Shown here in pieces: positions 35,447-44,136 of a DNA stretch of 64,000 bases. Position numbers and translations under genes: made by a program. The DNA lies in the NCBI RefSeq assembly GCF_014230145.1, contig NZ_JACHVC010000012.1, positions 129,001 through 193,000 of the forward strand. The letters are read 5' to 3'. This DNA comes from Pelagicoccus albus (lineage in GTDB: Bacteria > Verrucomicrobiota > Verrucomicrobiia > Opitutales > Opitutaceae). Within the stretch, counting starts at the first letter, position 1, and every line of letters begins with the position of its first letter. The notes below the pieces were generated by a model. That model did no database searches, was not told the origin of the DNA, and saw only the letters and a list, made by a program, of their open reading frames with translations.

Positions 35447-36511
35447 ATCGCCAAGCAGAGACAGATCATTCACATCGATATGGACTGCTTCTACGCAGCC
35501 ATCGAGGTGCGAGACCACCCTCAGCTCCGCAATGAACCGGTGGCAGTGGGCGGGCGGAGCAGCCGAAGAGGCGTTTTAACCACTTGCAACTACAAGGCTC
35601 GGGAATTTGGCATTCGCTCCGCCATGCCAACCTTTCAGGCGATGCAGCGCTGTCCGCACCTTATCGTTATGCCCGTCAGGTCCGAGGTCTACCAAAAGGA
35701 AAGCCGACGCATTCGAGCCATATTCGCAGACTACACCGACCTCATCGAGCCGCTCTCCCTGGATGAGGCGTACTTGGACGTGAGCCATATCGACCGCCCT
35801 GCGGCCGAAATTGCGAAAGAGATCCGAGCTCGTATAAAAAAGACAACAGGGCTCAATGCCTCAGCCGGAATCGCAGCCAACAAGATGCTGGCAAAGATCG
35901 CAAGCGATTGGAAAAAGCCCAACGGTCAATACGAAGTTAGAGACGACCAAGTATCCGAATTCATGGAGGATCTTCCCGTATCCAAAATATGGGGCGTTGG
36001 AAAAAAGGCGACAAAACGTCTGTACTCGATGGGCATCGAAACCTGCGGACAGCTACAACTTCGCGATCGCCCAGAGCTTCAGAGACACTTCGGAAAATTC
36101 GGCTTGGAACTCTATAATCTGGCCCGCGGCCTCGATGACAGAGAAGTAGTCTCCCACCGAATCCGCAAATCCATGAGTTGCGAGCGCACCTACGCTCAAG
36201 ACCTCGATTCGCTCGACGAGCGTCAACAGCATGCTGCGGAGATCTTTCAAGAACTTAGCTCCGACCTAGCTCGTTTCAAAAGCGATCGACCCATCGTAAA
36301 GATTTTCGTGAAGTGCAAATACTCGGACTTTACTCGAAGCTCCATCGAGCGAAGCGGACTCCCTTTCGAACTTTCGAGCTTTCAGGACCTACTAGCCGAA
36401 TCCTATCAAAGGCGAGCCGAGCCGATTCGCCTCCTTGGGCTAGGCGTTCGTTTCGCAGATCCCCAAAGACAGGCGAGCACCGCCGAGCAGTTGCAATTCG
36501 ACTGGGGCTAA
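35447..36511 (+). CDS. dinB: DNA polymerase IV, probable non-AUG start
   Basis: Y-family error-prone polymerase for lesion bypass, about 354 residues. The first ATG in frame (35480) begins MDCFYAAIEV, but the frame upstream encodes AKQRQIIHID immediately before it. That is the standard DinB N-terminus, and its Asp is the first catalytic metal ligand (Asp8 in E. coli), lost from an ATG-initiated protein. The codon before AKQRQ is ATC at 35447, one base from ATG; no ATG, GTG or TTG lies further upstream before the divergent gene. Other motifs are intact: SLDEAYLDV with the second acidic pair, SAGIAANKMLAKIASDWKKP, and GVGKKATKRLYSMGI. It ends with stop codons interlocked with the convergent GNAT gene. 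Confidence 0.9.
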   Translation: MAKQRQIIHIDMDCFYAAIEVRDHPQLRNEPVAVGGRSSRRGVLTTCNYKAREFGIRSAMPTFQAMQRCPHLIVMPVRSEVYQKESRRIRAIFADYTDLIEPLSLDEAYLDVSHIDRPAAEIAKEIRARIKKTTGLNASAGIAANKMLAKIASDWKKPNGQYEVRDDQVSEFMEDLPVSKIWGVGKKATKRLYSMGIETCGQLQLRDRPELQRHFGKFGLELYNLARGLDDREVVSHRIRKSMSCERTYAQDLDSLDERQQHAAEIFQELSSDLARFKSDRPIVKIFVKCKYSDFTRSSIERSGLPFELSSFQDLLAESYQRRAEPIRLLGLGVRFADPQRQASTAEQLQFDWG

Positions 36512-37434
36512 AGCTCCAAAAACATCTCACCCCTAGTGATTTTACGGCCATTGGAAATGGCAGTTCGAAGCGAGCTCAAATTGCGTCTGTCAATGGTGCC
36601 CCAGGCAAGCATTCCGGCCCCAAGCTCTTCTTCGAGAAACCGTTGCTGCATCACAGCGCCTAAGCCTCTGCCGCGGCAGCTGGCTTCCAAAGCGATTTCA
36701 ATGAAGTAGAGGGCGTCGTGACCGAGGTAGGGTTCCCGTATGGCCGCGATCAAACCGATTCGTCTCCCATCCAAAAAACCTTCCCGCAACAAACCGAGGG
36801 AAAAAGACTCTTCCATCTCTTCGCGAGGATTACACTGCACCCAATCCCTCATGGCCGGATTCTCTGCAAAGAATTCGTCGTAGATTTTTCGATACCAATC
36901 GTAGTCCAACGATGCAGGTGATCGTAACTCCAAGGGAGGCTCAATTTCCGACTTCTTGTTTTGTGCAAATAATAAAGCTCCACAGACCAGTTCAAGAGAG
37001 CCTCCGGCATTCCCTCCTCCACTCGGAGTCATCACCTGAATCCATTTCGGGGAAAACATCGCAAAACGATCCGCGAGCAAGCATTGATAAGTACTCAGAA
37101 TTTGCTCTGTTGATTCCCAAGCGAAATTCGCGGTCAACTTAACGAAAGGCCTGGCCAAATTCATGCCCAAAAAGCGAATCCCGCAAATCACCTTTCGCCC
37201 TTCTCCCAAATCGACCAATTGCTCCGCAAAATCGACAGGCTTTGTACCGGCAAGATTACAGGAGCCATGGCGAGACTCGCAGACTGATTCCTCCCGGAGT
37301 TCCTCAAAATCTCTCTTAATCCCAGAACGGAGATCACTCAGAACCAAGCTCTCGTCCATCCCCAGCCCTTCAAGCTGGTAGCTTGCTCTCTCTGTTCGAA
37401 CGAATTCTTCTAAGGTTTGCTCATCTAGATCCAC
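36508..37434 (-). CDS. GNAT-family acetyltransferase
   Basis: A 308-residue protein. The C-terminal 140 residues form a GNAT domain: LYFIEIALEASCRGRGLGAVMQQRFL carries the acetyl-CoA motif (R/Q-x-x-G-x-G/A as RGRGLG). The N-terminal 160 residues, with TPSGGGNAGGSLELVCGALLF, match no domain I recognise. The acceptor is unknown. The stop codon interlocks with that of dinB in the sequence CTAA at 36508-36511. Confidence 0.8.
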   Translation of the reverse strand: MDLDEQTLEEFVRTERASYQLEGLGMDESLVLSDLRSGIKRDFEELREESVCESRHGSCNLAGTKPVDFAEQLVDLGEGRKVICGIRFLGMNLARPFVKLTANFAWESTEQILSTYQCLLADRFAMFSPKWIQVMTPSGGGNAGGSLELVCGALLFAQNKKSEIEPPLELRSPASLDYDWYRKIYDEFFAENPAMRDWVQCNPREEMEESFSLGLLREGFLDGRRIGLIAAIREPYLGHDALYFIEIALEASCRGRGLGAVMQQRFLEEELGAGMLAWGTIDRRNLSSLRTAISNGRKITRGEMFLEL

Positions 37435-37500
37435 TTTCTGAAGGCTATCCGACTATCCTCAAACTTTGCACCTCCAATCTCGCCTTGTCGTGACAGGCAA

Positions 37501-38733
37501 ATGACATCAAGCTGCCCGATCGATATGTCCTCTCTCTCTGGAAAAAGAATAACCCTCATCGTTACCGGCAGCATCGCTGCCTACAAAGCCCTCGAGCTCA
37601 TAAGGCTTTTGACCAAGGCCGGCGCCAGCGTGGAGGGTGTTTTGACGGAAGGGGGCGAGGCCTTTATCACTCCTCTTTCGGTTGAAGCACTGACCGGGCG
37701 GCGGGCTCATACAAAAATGTGGGACGAACACTCTTTCGAGATGAACCACATCGAGCTTTCGCGCCGGGCGGACCTGATCGTCATTGCTCCGGCGACCGCG
37801 GGAATCGTGGCCAAAATGGCAAACGGCCTCGGCGACGATCTTGCCTCTTCTGTGCTCTTGGCTCGCAACAAACCCGTCCTGATCGCTCCCAGCATGAACA
37901 CGGCGATGTGGGAGAACGCTGCTTTTAGACGTAATCTCTCACAAGTCGAAGCCGATGGAGCGATCATAGTGCCTCCCCAAACCGATACGCTAGCCTGCGG
38001 TGAAGTGGGCGAAGGGAAAATGGCCGAGCCAAGCACCGTTCTGCAGGCTATCGCCAACCACTTCGATTCTGCCGAAACGCTGAAGGGCAAAACGGCGATT
38101 GTAACCGCGGGAGGGACTATCGAGCGCATCGATTCTGTACGCTACATCAGCAATTTCTCTTCAGGAAAACAGGGCAATGCTATCGCGATCTCCTTGGCCA
38201 AAGCCGGAGCGGATGTCACCCTAGTAGCGGGCAACATAAAGGATCCCGCCCCTCAGCACCCTAAGCTAAGAGTCGTGTCAGTTGAATCCGCCCTCGAAAT
38301 GAAAGCGGCCGTGCACAATTCGTTGCCCGCCGACATCTATGTCGGCTGCGCCGCCGTTTGTGACTTCCGTGTATCCAATTCCTCGGACAGCAAAATCAAA
38401 AAAGAGAGCGGTTTGGATCTAACTTTCGAAGAAAACCCAGACATCGCCAAAAGCGTAGGCACCTTGCCTGAGGGGCAAAGACCAAGCGTGGTGATCGGCT
38501 TCGCTGCGGAAACCGACAATCTGATCGAATACGCCCAGAAGAAGCTAGCTAGCAAAAATTGCGACCTGATCGTCGCTAACAACGTCAGCAATGGCTCCGT
38601 TTTCGGAAAGGACTCAAATACAGTCCATTTTGTAGAGAAGGATTCGATACAATCCTTGCAAGAGCTTCCCAAGAGCGAAGTAGCGACCCAGCTTGTAGAC
38701 TGGATCGCTAAGCAATTTCAGGGATCCGACTAA
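37501..38733 (+). CDS. coaBC: phosphopantothenoylcysteine synthetase/decarboxylase
   Basis: Bifunctional coenzyme A enzyme of 410 residues. The N-terminal CoaC half has GSIAAYKALEL (FMN site), NHIELSRRADLIVIAPATA with the active His, APSMNTAMW and ACGEVGEGKMAEP with the catalytic Cys. The CoaB half begins VTAGGTIERIDSVRYISNFSSGKQG (nucleotide site) and ends with KNCDLIVANNVS. The ATG at 37501 is used; one at 37525 is also possible. Two bases separate its stop from the convergent thioesterase gene. Confidence 0.97.
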   Translation: MTSSCPIDMSSLSGKRITLIVTGSIAAYKALELIRLLTKAGASVEGVLTEGGEAFITPLSVEALTGRRAHTKMWDEHSFEMNHIELSRRADLIVIAPATAGIVAKMANGLGDDLASSVLLARNKPVLIAPSMNTAMWENAAFRRNLSQVEADGAIIVPPQTDTLACGEVGEGKMAEPSTVLQAIANHFDSAETLKGKTAIVTAGGTIERIDSVRYISNFSSGKQGNAIAISLAKAGADVTLVAGNIKDPAPQHPKLRVVSVESALEMKAAVHNSLPADIYVGCAAVCDFRVSNSSDSKIKKESGLDLTFEENPDIAKSVGTLPEGQRPSVVIGFAAETDNLIEYAQKKLASKNCDLIVANNVSNGSVFGKDSNTVHFVEKDSIQSLQELPKSEVATQLVDWIAKQFQGSD

Positions 38734-38735
38734 GC

Positions 38736-39116
38736 TCAGTCGCTTGTGGATACCGGCGTCGTTAAGCCGTGCGGCAGGGCTTTCCCTTCGCTGTCTAGAT
38801 TTACGAATACAATCCGGTTGATAGCGATAATTGTCTGCTTACTCGCCTTGTTGCGAACCTCGGCCTTCATCGTAATCGAGGTCCGGCCAAACGACACAAA
38901 CTCAACTCCAATTTCAATGACTTCGCCCTGCCGAGCCGAGCTGACAAAATCGATTTCCGACATGAATTTCGTCACCAAATGCCGGTTGTTCCCCAACTGG
39001 CACATGGCATAAATCGCCGCCTCTTCATCGATCCAGGCAAGCAAGCGCCCGCCAAAGAGAGTCCCGTTCGAATTCAGGTCCTCGGGCCTGATCCATTTCC
39101 GCGAAAAAAACTTCAT
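38736..39116 (-). CDS. hotdog-fold acyl-CoA thioesterase (YciA-like)
   Basis: A 126-residue thioesterase that hydrolyses acyl-CoA. The catalytic helix segment LNSNGTLFGGRLLAWIDEEA with Asp in WIDE, and VEFVSFGRTSITMKAEV, are characteristic of the YciA/BACH group. Length fits a single hotdog domain, which would act as a hexamer of dimers in the family. It converges with coaBC with no room for a terminator. Chain-length preference cannot be read from the sequence. Confidence 0.9.
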   Translation of the reverse strand: MKFFSRKWIRPEDLNSNGTLFGGRLLAWIDEEAAIYAMCQLGNNRHLVTKFMSEIDFVSSARQGEVIEIGVEFVSFGRTSITMKAEVRNKASKQTIIAINRIVFVNLDSEGKALPHGLTTPVSTSD

Positions 39117-39292
39117 AAGCCCAACTGCCTTCCACGTTCGAGTCGCGAAGGCAAGGGAAGCGCTATTCTAAGCCTCCGTTCTAGCCAATCAGCAGAATCT
39201 CGAATCTAAGGAAGACGCAAAATCACCTTATCTTTTCCAATCTGGAGGGAGCGAAATAAGGGGCCAGCCCAAATACCAAGGTATTTCAGCGG

Positions 39293-40027
39293 CTAAAGGA
39301 ACTTGCTGATATCCGGCAATTCAAGGGCTCGATGTCCGCCCGAGATACACTTCAGAAAACGGTCTTTCGTGATATCCCCGGCTATCTCTTCGTCCAGGTA
39401 ATCCTCTTCCTCGTCGTCATCAAAGACCTCGGGCACATCGAAAATTCTGGTGATGCGGCGGGCCTGAATATCGAGAACCAGAGAGGGATTGTTCACGCGG
39501 CCTTTCTTAACGTAAACCCAGAGGCAGGGATAACACTCCTCCTCGTAATGATCGAGGAAGGCTTTCATCGATTTGTTGGCGACGTTCTCACGCTTCGCCA
39601 ACAGGACCACATCCGAAAAGTGGATACAGCATTCAAACCAAGCGAAAGCTACCTTTCGCTCCACCGCGAGATCGCAATTGAGTACAGTCAGAACTCGAGC
39701 CAGCTCACAACCACTCTCGGGCAACCAAGCGTGGAAAGCTTCCACTACGTCCGAAGGATTGGCCAGACCATCAGCTACGATAAAGACGAGGTCCGGTTCT
39801 CCCTCGACGGTTAGGTCCAAGCTCCGGCCTGAAAATTGATAAACGCCCGTAGCGGCCTGGCGGTGTTTAACGCCGAAATCTGAAGAAAAGTCATCCTCGT
39901 CATGCGATGAATAATAAACCGCTGCGCTTTCTTCCGCTGAGGTTCCGAACTCGATCAGGTCCGACACGACCTTGAATTGTTCGGACCCCTTGCAACCAAG
40001 AACCAAGTAGACGAGCGGCTTTCCCAT
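39293..40027 (-). CDS. degenerate CobW-like P-loop protein
   Basis: A 244-residue protein aligned by eye with the GTPase domain of CobW/UreG-like metal chaperones. Evidence: a first strand followed by GCKGSEQFKVV where the family has GxxGxGKTT, PDLVFIVADGLANPSDVVEAF where it has the ExSGLADP segment, and FSDVVLLAKRENVANKS where it has the AD-vLLNKtDl guanine-binding segment. The Walker lysine and Thr are missing and NKxD has become AKRE, so it probably does not bind GTP in the usual way. The C-terminus has an acidic run (FDDDEEEDYLDEE). It follows aroC by 8 bases. Function unknown. Confidence 0.62.
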   Translation of the reverse strand: MGKPLVYLVLGCKGSEQFKVVSDLIEFGTSAEESAAVYYSSHDEDDFSSDFGVKHRQAATGVYQFSGRSLDLTVEGEPDLVFIVADGLANPSDVVEAFHAWLPESGCELARVLTVLNCDLAVERKVAFAWFECCIHFSDVVLLAKRENVANKSMKAFLDHYEEECYPCLWVYVKKGRVNNPSLVLDIQARRITRIFDVPEVFDDDEEEDYLDEEIAGDITKDRFLKCISGGHRALELPDISKFL

Positions 40028-40035
40028 GACTTGAA

Positions 40036-41130
40036 CTAGGCTTCGAAAGTGAAAAGGCTATTTTGAGCGTGCTGGCGCATCAAGTGGTCCAATACCACCA
40101 TGTTGGCCATCGCCTCTACGATTGGAATTGCACGTGGAACAACGCAAGGATCGTGTCTTCCCCGCCCCATCAAAGTGGTCTCTTCGCCAGACAAATCTAC
40201 CGTAGCTTGCTCTTGTAGAATGGTTGCGGTCGGCTTGAAAGCGACGCGAAATACGACGTCTTCGCCATTGGTGATCCCACCTTGCACGCCTCCAGACAAG
40301 TTTGTCTTCGTGCGCACTCGGCCATCCCGATTCTCGAACAAATCGTTGTGCTCAGAGCCTTTGAGGAGCGTTCCCTCAAAGCCACTGCCGACCTCGAATC
40401 CCTTGGTTGCCGGCAAGGAGAGCATTGCCTTACCTAGGTCCGCTTCGAAGCGATCGAAAACTGGTTCGCCCAATCCCACTGGCAAATTTCGTATCCGGCA
40501 TTCCACCACGCCGCCAACTGAATCTCCTTTGGAACGGGCCTCCTTGATACGCTCGATCATCGCTTCCGCTGTGCCTTCATGCGGACAACGGACGATGTTG
40601 GCCTCGATAGCCGATTCGCTGATTTCCGCGTCCGCAGGCATCGAAATATCGTGAATGCGCGTTACGTACGCCAAAGTCTCGATTTCCGACGTTAGCTTGA
40701 GAATCTTTTTGGCGACTGCGCCAGCCGCAACACGACCTATGGTCTCGCGAGCGGAGGATCGCCCTCCCCCTTCGGGATTTCGGTGGCCGTACTTGGTCTG
40801 GTAAGTATAGTCGGCGTGCGAAGGGCGAAACTTCTCTTTCATTTCGGAGTAAGCGCCGGGACGAGCGTCTTTGTTGAAAACGAGCATCGAAATCGGAGTA
40901 CCAGTGGTCTTCCCTTCGTAGACACCTGAGAGGATCTGGACTTGGTCCGCCTCTTTGCGCGGGGTAGTGATCTCGCTCTGTCCGGGGCGGCGACGATCGA
41001 GTTCGGGTTGAATATCAGCTTCGCTGAGGGGTAGGTTCGGGGGGCATCCATCGATGACCACGCCGACTCCGCCACCGTGGCTTTCTCCCCAGGTGCTGAT
41101 AGTGAATAGCTTGCCGAAAACGTTAGGCAT
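40036..41130 (-). CDS. aroC: chorismate synthase
   Basis: Converts EPSP to chorismate with reduced FMN, the last shikimate step. The 364-residue product has [17 protein letters not shown] (first signature), the [29 protein letters not shown] block with conserved His and Arg residues, and [18 protein letters not shown] near the end. The ATG at 41130 is preferred to a GTG three codons upstream. The CobW-like gene follows 8 bases later on the same strand. Confidence 0.98.
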   Translation of the reverse strand: MPNVFGKLFTISTWGESHGGGVGVVIDGCPPNLPLSEADIQPELDRRRPGQSEITTPRKEADQVQILSGVYEGKTTGTPISMLVFNKDARPGAYSEMKEKFRPSHADYTYQTKYGHRNPEGGGRSSARETIGRVAAGAVAKKILKLTSEIETLAYVTRIHDISMPADAEISESAIEANIVRCPHEGTAEAMIERIKEARSKGDSVGGVVECRIRNLPVGLGEPVFDRFEADLGKAMLSLPATKGFEVGSGFEGTLLKGSEHNDLFENRDGRVRTKTNLSGGVQGGITNGEDVVFRVAFKPTATILQEQATVDLSGEETTLMGRGRHDPCVVPRAIPIVEAMANMVVLDHLMRQHAQNSLFTFEA

Positions 41131-41446
41131 GGCGGGCACAGTACGGAGGAGGCGACATGAATCAAGCCGCGATATAATTCTCTAGATTTCTTATTCCTCG
41201 AGGGGAAAATGCTCCCAAAGAGGTCCTTCCACGAAATAGCGATGCGGTTCGAACACGCCTCTCAGTTAGGAAATCATGCAGAAACATGCAGAATGCCAAA
41301 TGCAACCTCGGGCGGATTGCTAAACGCACGAAAAGAAGCGCTTCGGGCTCGTCTCGGTATCTACCTAATCCTTTGCATACTCGACCAACGGCAAAAATGA
41401 AGCGAAAGATTCAGACTTGGCATGCAACTAGCGTTGGAGGAGGCCT
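41131..41446. other. 316-base region with only promoter-type content
   Basis: Between divergent aroC and the small lipoprotein gene. It holds a GGAGGAGG Shine-Dalgarno sequence at 41436-41443. A 63-codon plus-strand frame (41209-41400) has no family likeness and I do not support it. Nothing else is seen. Confidence 0.4.
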
Positions 41447-41650
41447 ATGAAAAAATTCAAGTTAACTCACCTTCTATCACTATTTACCGTTGTCGCAGCT
41501 CTTGGACTTACCGCTTGTAGCGATAGCGAAGTTGGCGACGACATGGAAAAGGCTGCCGACGAAGCTGGAGATGCCGCTGAAAAGATGGCAGACGAAGCTA
41601 AGGACGCAGCCGATGAAGCCGCTGACGGCATCAAAGACCTTACCAACTAA
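41447..41650 (+). CDS. small Ala/Asp-rich lipoprotein
   Basis: A 67-residue lipoprotein, same length and plan as the one at 7329-7532. The signal ends in the lipobox LTAC (Cys24). The mature part is an acidic amphipathic helix made of repeats such as KAADEAGDAAEKMADEAKDAADEA, an 11-residue-like pattern also seen in LEA proteins. A strong GGAGG Shine-Dalgarno lies 6 bases before the ATG, unusual for this window and a sign of high expression. Its TAA overlaps the cysE stop by interlocking in CTAA. Function unknown. Confidence 0.82.
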   Translation: MKKFKLTHLLSLFTVVAALGLTACSDSEVGDDMEKAADEAGDAAEKMADEAKDAADEAADGIKDLTN

Positions 41651-42471
41651 ACCTGGTAGTCCAGCGGAGCTGGCGAATCAGCGCCCCCGTCTTCGATTTG
41701 TTGATTCATTCCGAGGGCTGGGGCGCTTTCTATGCAGGTACCAACCGACTTTGCTGGAACCCCAACAACTGTGCAATGCGGATCCACGGAACGTAACACC
41801 ACGCTTCCAGCTCCAATCTTGGCACCGTTTCCAATCTTTATATTGCCGAGCACCTTCGCTCCGGCCGCGATCAAGACCCCATCGCCCACCTTCGGGTGGC
41901 GATCTCCACGCTGCTTGCCAGTACCACCAAGCGTAACATTGTGCAGCAGCGAAACATTATCCCCGACCACAGCCGTTTCTCCGATCACCACACCCGTTGC
42001 ATGGTCAATTAAAATCCCCTTCCCGATCGTGGCAGCGGGATGAATATCTACCCCGAAAGTTTTCGAAATCAGCGACTGAAGGTAGAGAGCGAGCGGTCTC
42101 CGGTTGTCCTTCCACAAATGGTTAGCGAAGCGGAAGGAAGACAGGGCGCTGAAGCCCTTGAAAAACAAAAATGGCGAGAGGTAGCCATTCGCAGCAGGAT
42201 CCCTATCTCGAACCGCCTGCAAATCGATTCGGATCGCCTCCCGCAAAACCTCGTCCTCTTCAAAAATCTCCAGAAAGAGATCTCTTAGCGTAATGCTAGG
42301 CAGAATCTCGTCCTTGAGCTTGGAAGCCAAAGTATAGCTAAGCGCTGCTTCCAGGGACTTTTGGCCCAAGATAGTTTCCTGCAAATAGGCGACGAGCAAA
42401 CGCTCCGAGTCAGCCGCCGCAGCAGCCTCATCGCGCAAAGATTTCCAGATCGCTTCTAATTCTTCAGTCAT
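41647..42471 (-). CDS. cysE: serine O-acetyltransferase
   Basis: Makes O-acetylserine from serine and acetyl-CoA for cysteine synthesis. The 274-residue protein has the N-terminal helical domain (about 1-140) and a left-handed beta helix of hexapeptide repeats (DIHPAATIGKGILIDHATG, then VVIGETAVVGDNVSLLHNVTLGG). The active-site His are in IDHATG and GDRHPK. The C-terminal tail is longer than the E. coli one after VVGVPAKSVG and ends in LDYQV. In E. coli the tail carries the Ile used for CysK binding; that contact is not evident here. Confidence 0.96.
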   Translation of the reverse strand: MTEELEAIWKSLRDEAAAAADSERLLVAYLQETILGQKSLEAALSYTLASKLKDEILPSITLRDLFLEIFEEDEVLREAIRIDLQAVRDRDPAANGYLSPFLFFKGFSALSSFRFANHLWKDNRRPLALYLQSLISKTFGVDIHPAATIGKGILIDHATGVVIGETAVVGDNVSLLHNVTLGGTGKQRGDRHPKVGDGVLIAAGAKVLGNIKIGNGAKIGAGSVVLRSVDPHCTVVGVPAKSVGTCIESAPALGMNQQIEDGGADSPAPLDYQV

Positions 42472-42713
42472 TTCGCTCCTTGGTGGAAGGAACGGCCACT
42501 CTGGGTGTCAGACTGCAGAGCGACAATCGTAATCTAAGCGAGTCGAGCATCAACCTCGCCAAAATAGCCTCAGCTCCAAATATGAACAGGAGCTGAACAT
42601 GTTATATTTTTTTCATAAACTGCTGATCCAAAGTTAAATGTATATCTGGACAAACGCTTCTTTTGGGATCTTTTAGAGACAGTAGTTTAACCAAAACCCA
42701 GTTAACAAAAACA

Positions 42714-43805
42714 ATGAAACTGACAAAAGCTATAAGCTTAACCGCGTTGGCGTTTCTCGTAAGCGCCGCATCCGCTGATGTGATTTACACAGTGGGCGGA
42801 TCGACAATCAACGGCAAGGTATTGGGTATCGACGGTGGAAAGATCACGATATCCACCGATTTCGCCGGAAAGATCCAAATAGAACAGGATAAAGTCGCCT
42901 CCATGAGCACCGACGATCCCTTGTACCTCTCTCTCGAAGATGGCTCCACTTACCTCGGTCCAGTCACTGGCAGCGAGGAGGGGCTCGTGGTAGACTCCGA
43001 AGCGGGCGAAATGAACACTACGGTCGCTAAGATTTCGGAAAGCTGGCAGCCCGGCGAAAAGAGCCCCTCAGCTCTCCGCCAAGAAGCGAAGTACAGCAAT
43101 TTCGAACGCAAGTGGGCCTACGAGGCAGCTTTTGACCTGACAGGCAAAAGCGGTAATTCGGATTCCAACGGCATGGCCGCCTCTTTCCGAGCTACTCTTG
43201 ACGGTGAAGCCGACACGCTCGCCTTCTACGCCAAGGCCAACTTCGAAGATGCGGATGGCGTCAAGAGTGCCGACGACGCGAATGGCGGGGTCGATTACTC
43301 CAACAAGTTCACCGAGAACTATAACTGGTACGTCCGTAGCGAATTTGGCTATGACGCGATCAAGGAAATCGAACAGTACTTCACCGTGGCGGCCGGTTTC
43401 GGTCGTATCCTATCGGATACGGAAACTCGCAAGATGAGCCTCCGCGGCGGTCTCGGTTACATCTTCGAATCCTATGACGACCTCCCAGTCTTGAACGACG
43501 CGGGCGAGATCACTGGCTACACGCCGCGCTCCTCCACTAGTTCCGCGAGTTTGGACCTTGGATTCACCCACAAGGAAACCCTCAAGTGGGGCACTTGGGT
43601 CAATCGCACGACCTTCACGCCTACCATCGATGACTTCTCAAACTTCCGTGCCGTTCACGACACGAGTTTGGACCTCCCTCTAAAGGCGGAGGGTTGGAGT
43701 CTTCGTACGGGCGTCAACTTCAAGTACGATAGCGAAGCGGATGTGAGCAACCTCGAAGAGCTCGACACCACTTACTACATCCGAATGGTACTCAAGTGGC
43801 TCTAA
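42714..43805 (+). CDS. DUF481-family envelope protein
   Basis: A 363-residue exported protein, the second DUF481 protein in the window. The signal peptide ends near SAASA (residue 22). A small beta domain follows (GSTINGKVLGIDGGKITI, then GKIQIEQDKVASM), then a linker, and then the DUF481 barrel (about 130-363), for example FERKWAYEAAFDLTGKSGN and ITGYTPRSSTSSASLDLGF. The last residues RMVLKWL suit an outer-membrane strand. The ATG at 42714 begins the signal peptide; the frame extends to 42663. Outer-membrane location is inferred. It has its own terminator. Confidence 0.85.
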   Translation: MKLTKAISLTALAFLVSAASADVIYTVGGSTINGKVLGIDGGKITISTDFAGKIQIEQDKVASMSTDDPLYLSLEDGSTYLGPVTGSEEGLVVDSEAGEMNTTVAKISESWQPGEKSPSALRQEAKYSNFERKWAYEAAFDLTGKSGNSDSNGMAASFRATLDGEADTLAFYAKANFEDADGVKSADDANGGVDYSNKFTENYNWYVRSEFGYDAIKEIEQYFTVAAGFGRILSDTETRKMSLRGGLGYIFESYDDLPVLNDAGEITGYTPRSSTSSASLDLGFTHKETLKWGTWVNRTTFTPTIDDFSNFRAVHDTSLDLPLKAEGWSLRTGVNFKYDSEADVSNLEELDTTYYIRMVLKWL

Positions 43806-43827
43806 GCCTCGACTAACTTTTAATTCA

Positions 43828-43859
43828 AGCCGTATCCAAACAAAGGATGCGGCTTTTTC
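43828..43859 (+). terminator. terminator of the second DUF481 gene
   Basis: AGCCGTATCC pairs with GGATGCGGCT (43828-43837 with 43845-43854, one G-U) around a 7-base loop, followed by TTTTT. It begins 23 bases after the stop codon. Confidence 0.87.
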
Positions 43860-44136
43860 ATTTCTTAAAGCAAAACCCACATTCGCTAGGGCTTGCAGTG
43901 GGCATTTGATGGCCTGGTAATTTCCGGCCCGCTAATCGCAACGCTTTCTTCAATTCGCCTGCACGACGCTCCATTCGTTCATCGCAGATCCCAAATCTGG
44001 ATACTCGGGGAACGAACCTGCCACCACGCGGCGGCGGAACGTGGCTGTATCCATTCTCTCGACGCGGTTCATGCGAGCAGCGTTCTCGCATTCCAGTCTT
44101 CCGTCAAGTGGCTAGAAAGCTCCCATTAGAAAGACG
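43860..44136. other. intergenic region with weak open frames
   Basis: Between the DUF481 terminator and feoB. A 77-codon minus-strand frame (43858-44091) is Arg-rich with a Cys-containing tail (SECGFCFKK), and a plus-strand frame covers the same bases. Neither has a recognised family or start signal. A CxxC tail after feoB would fit a Feo accessory protein, but the frame is not otherwise like one. I leave it undecided. Confidence 0.3.

Noticed and set aside
39271-39286. Near-palindrome AAATACCAAGGTATTT after the CobW-like gene
   Set aside because: A 2-base loop is too small for a terminator hairpin and it is not at a promoter; it may be chance.
41418-41433. Sigma-54 promoter-like TGGCAT-N7-GC before the small lipoprotein gene
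   Set aside because: The expected start of transcription would fall about 3 bases before the ATG and after the Shine-Dalgarno sequence, and the -12 element is poor.
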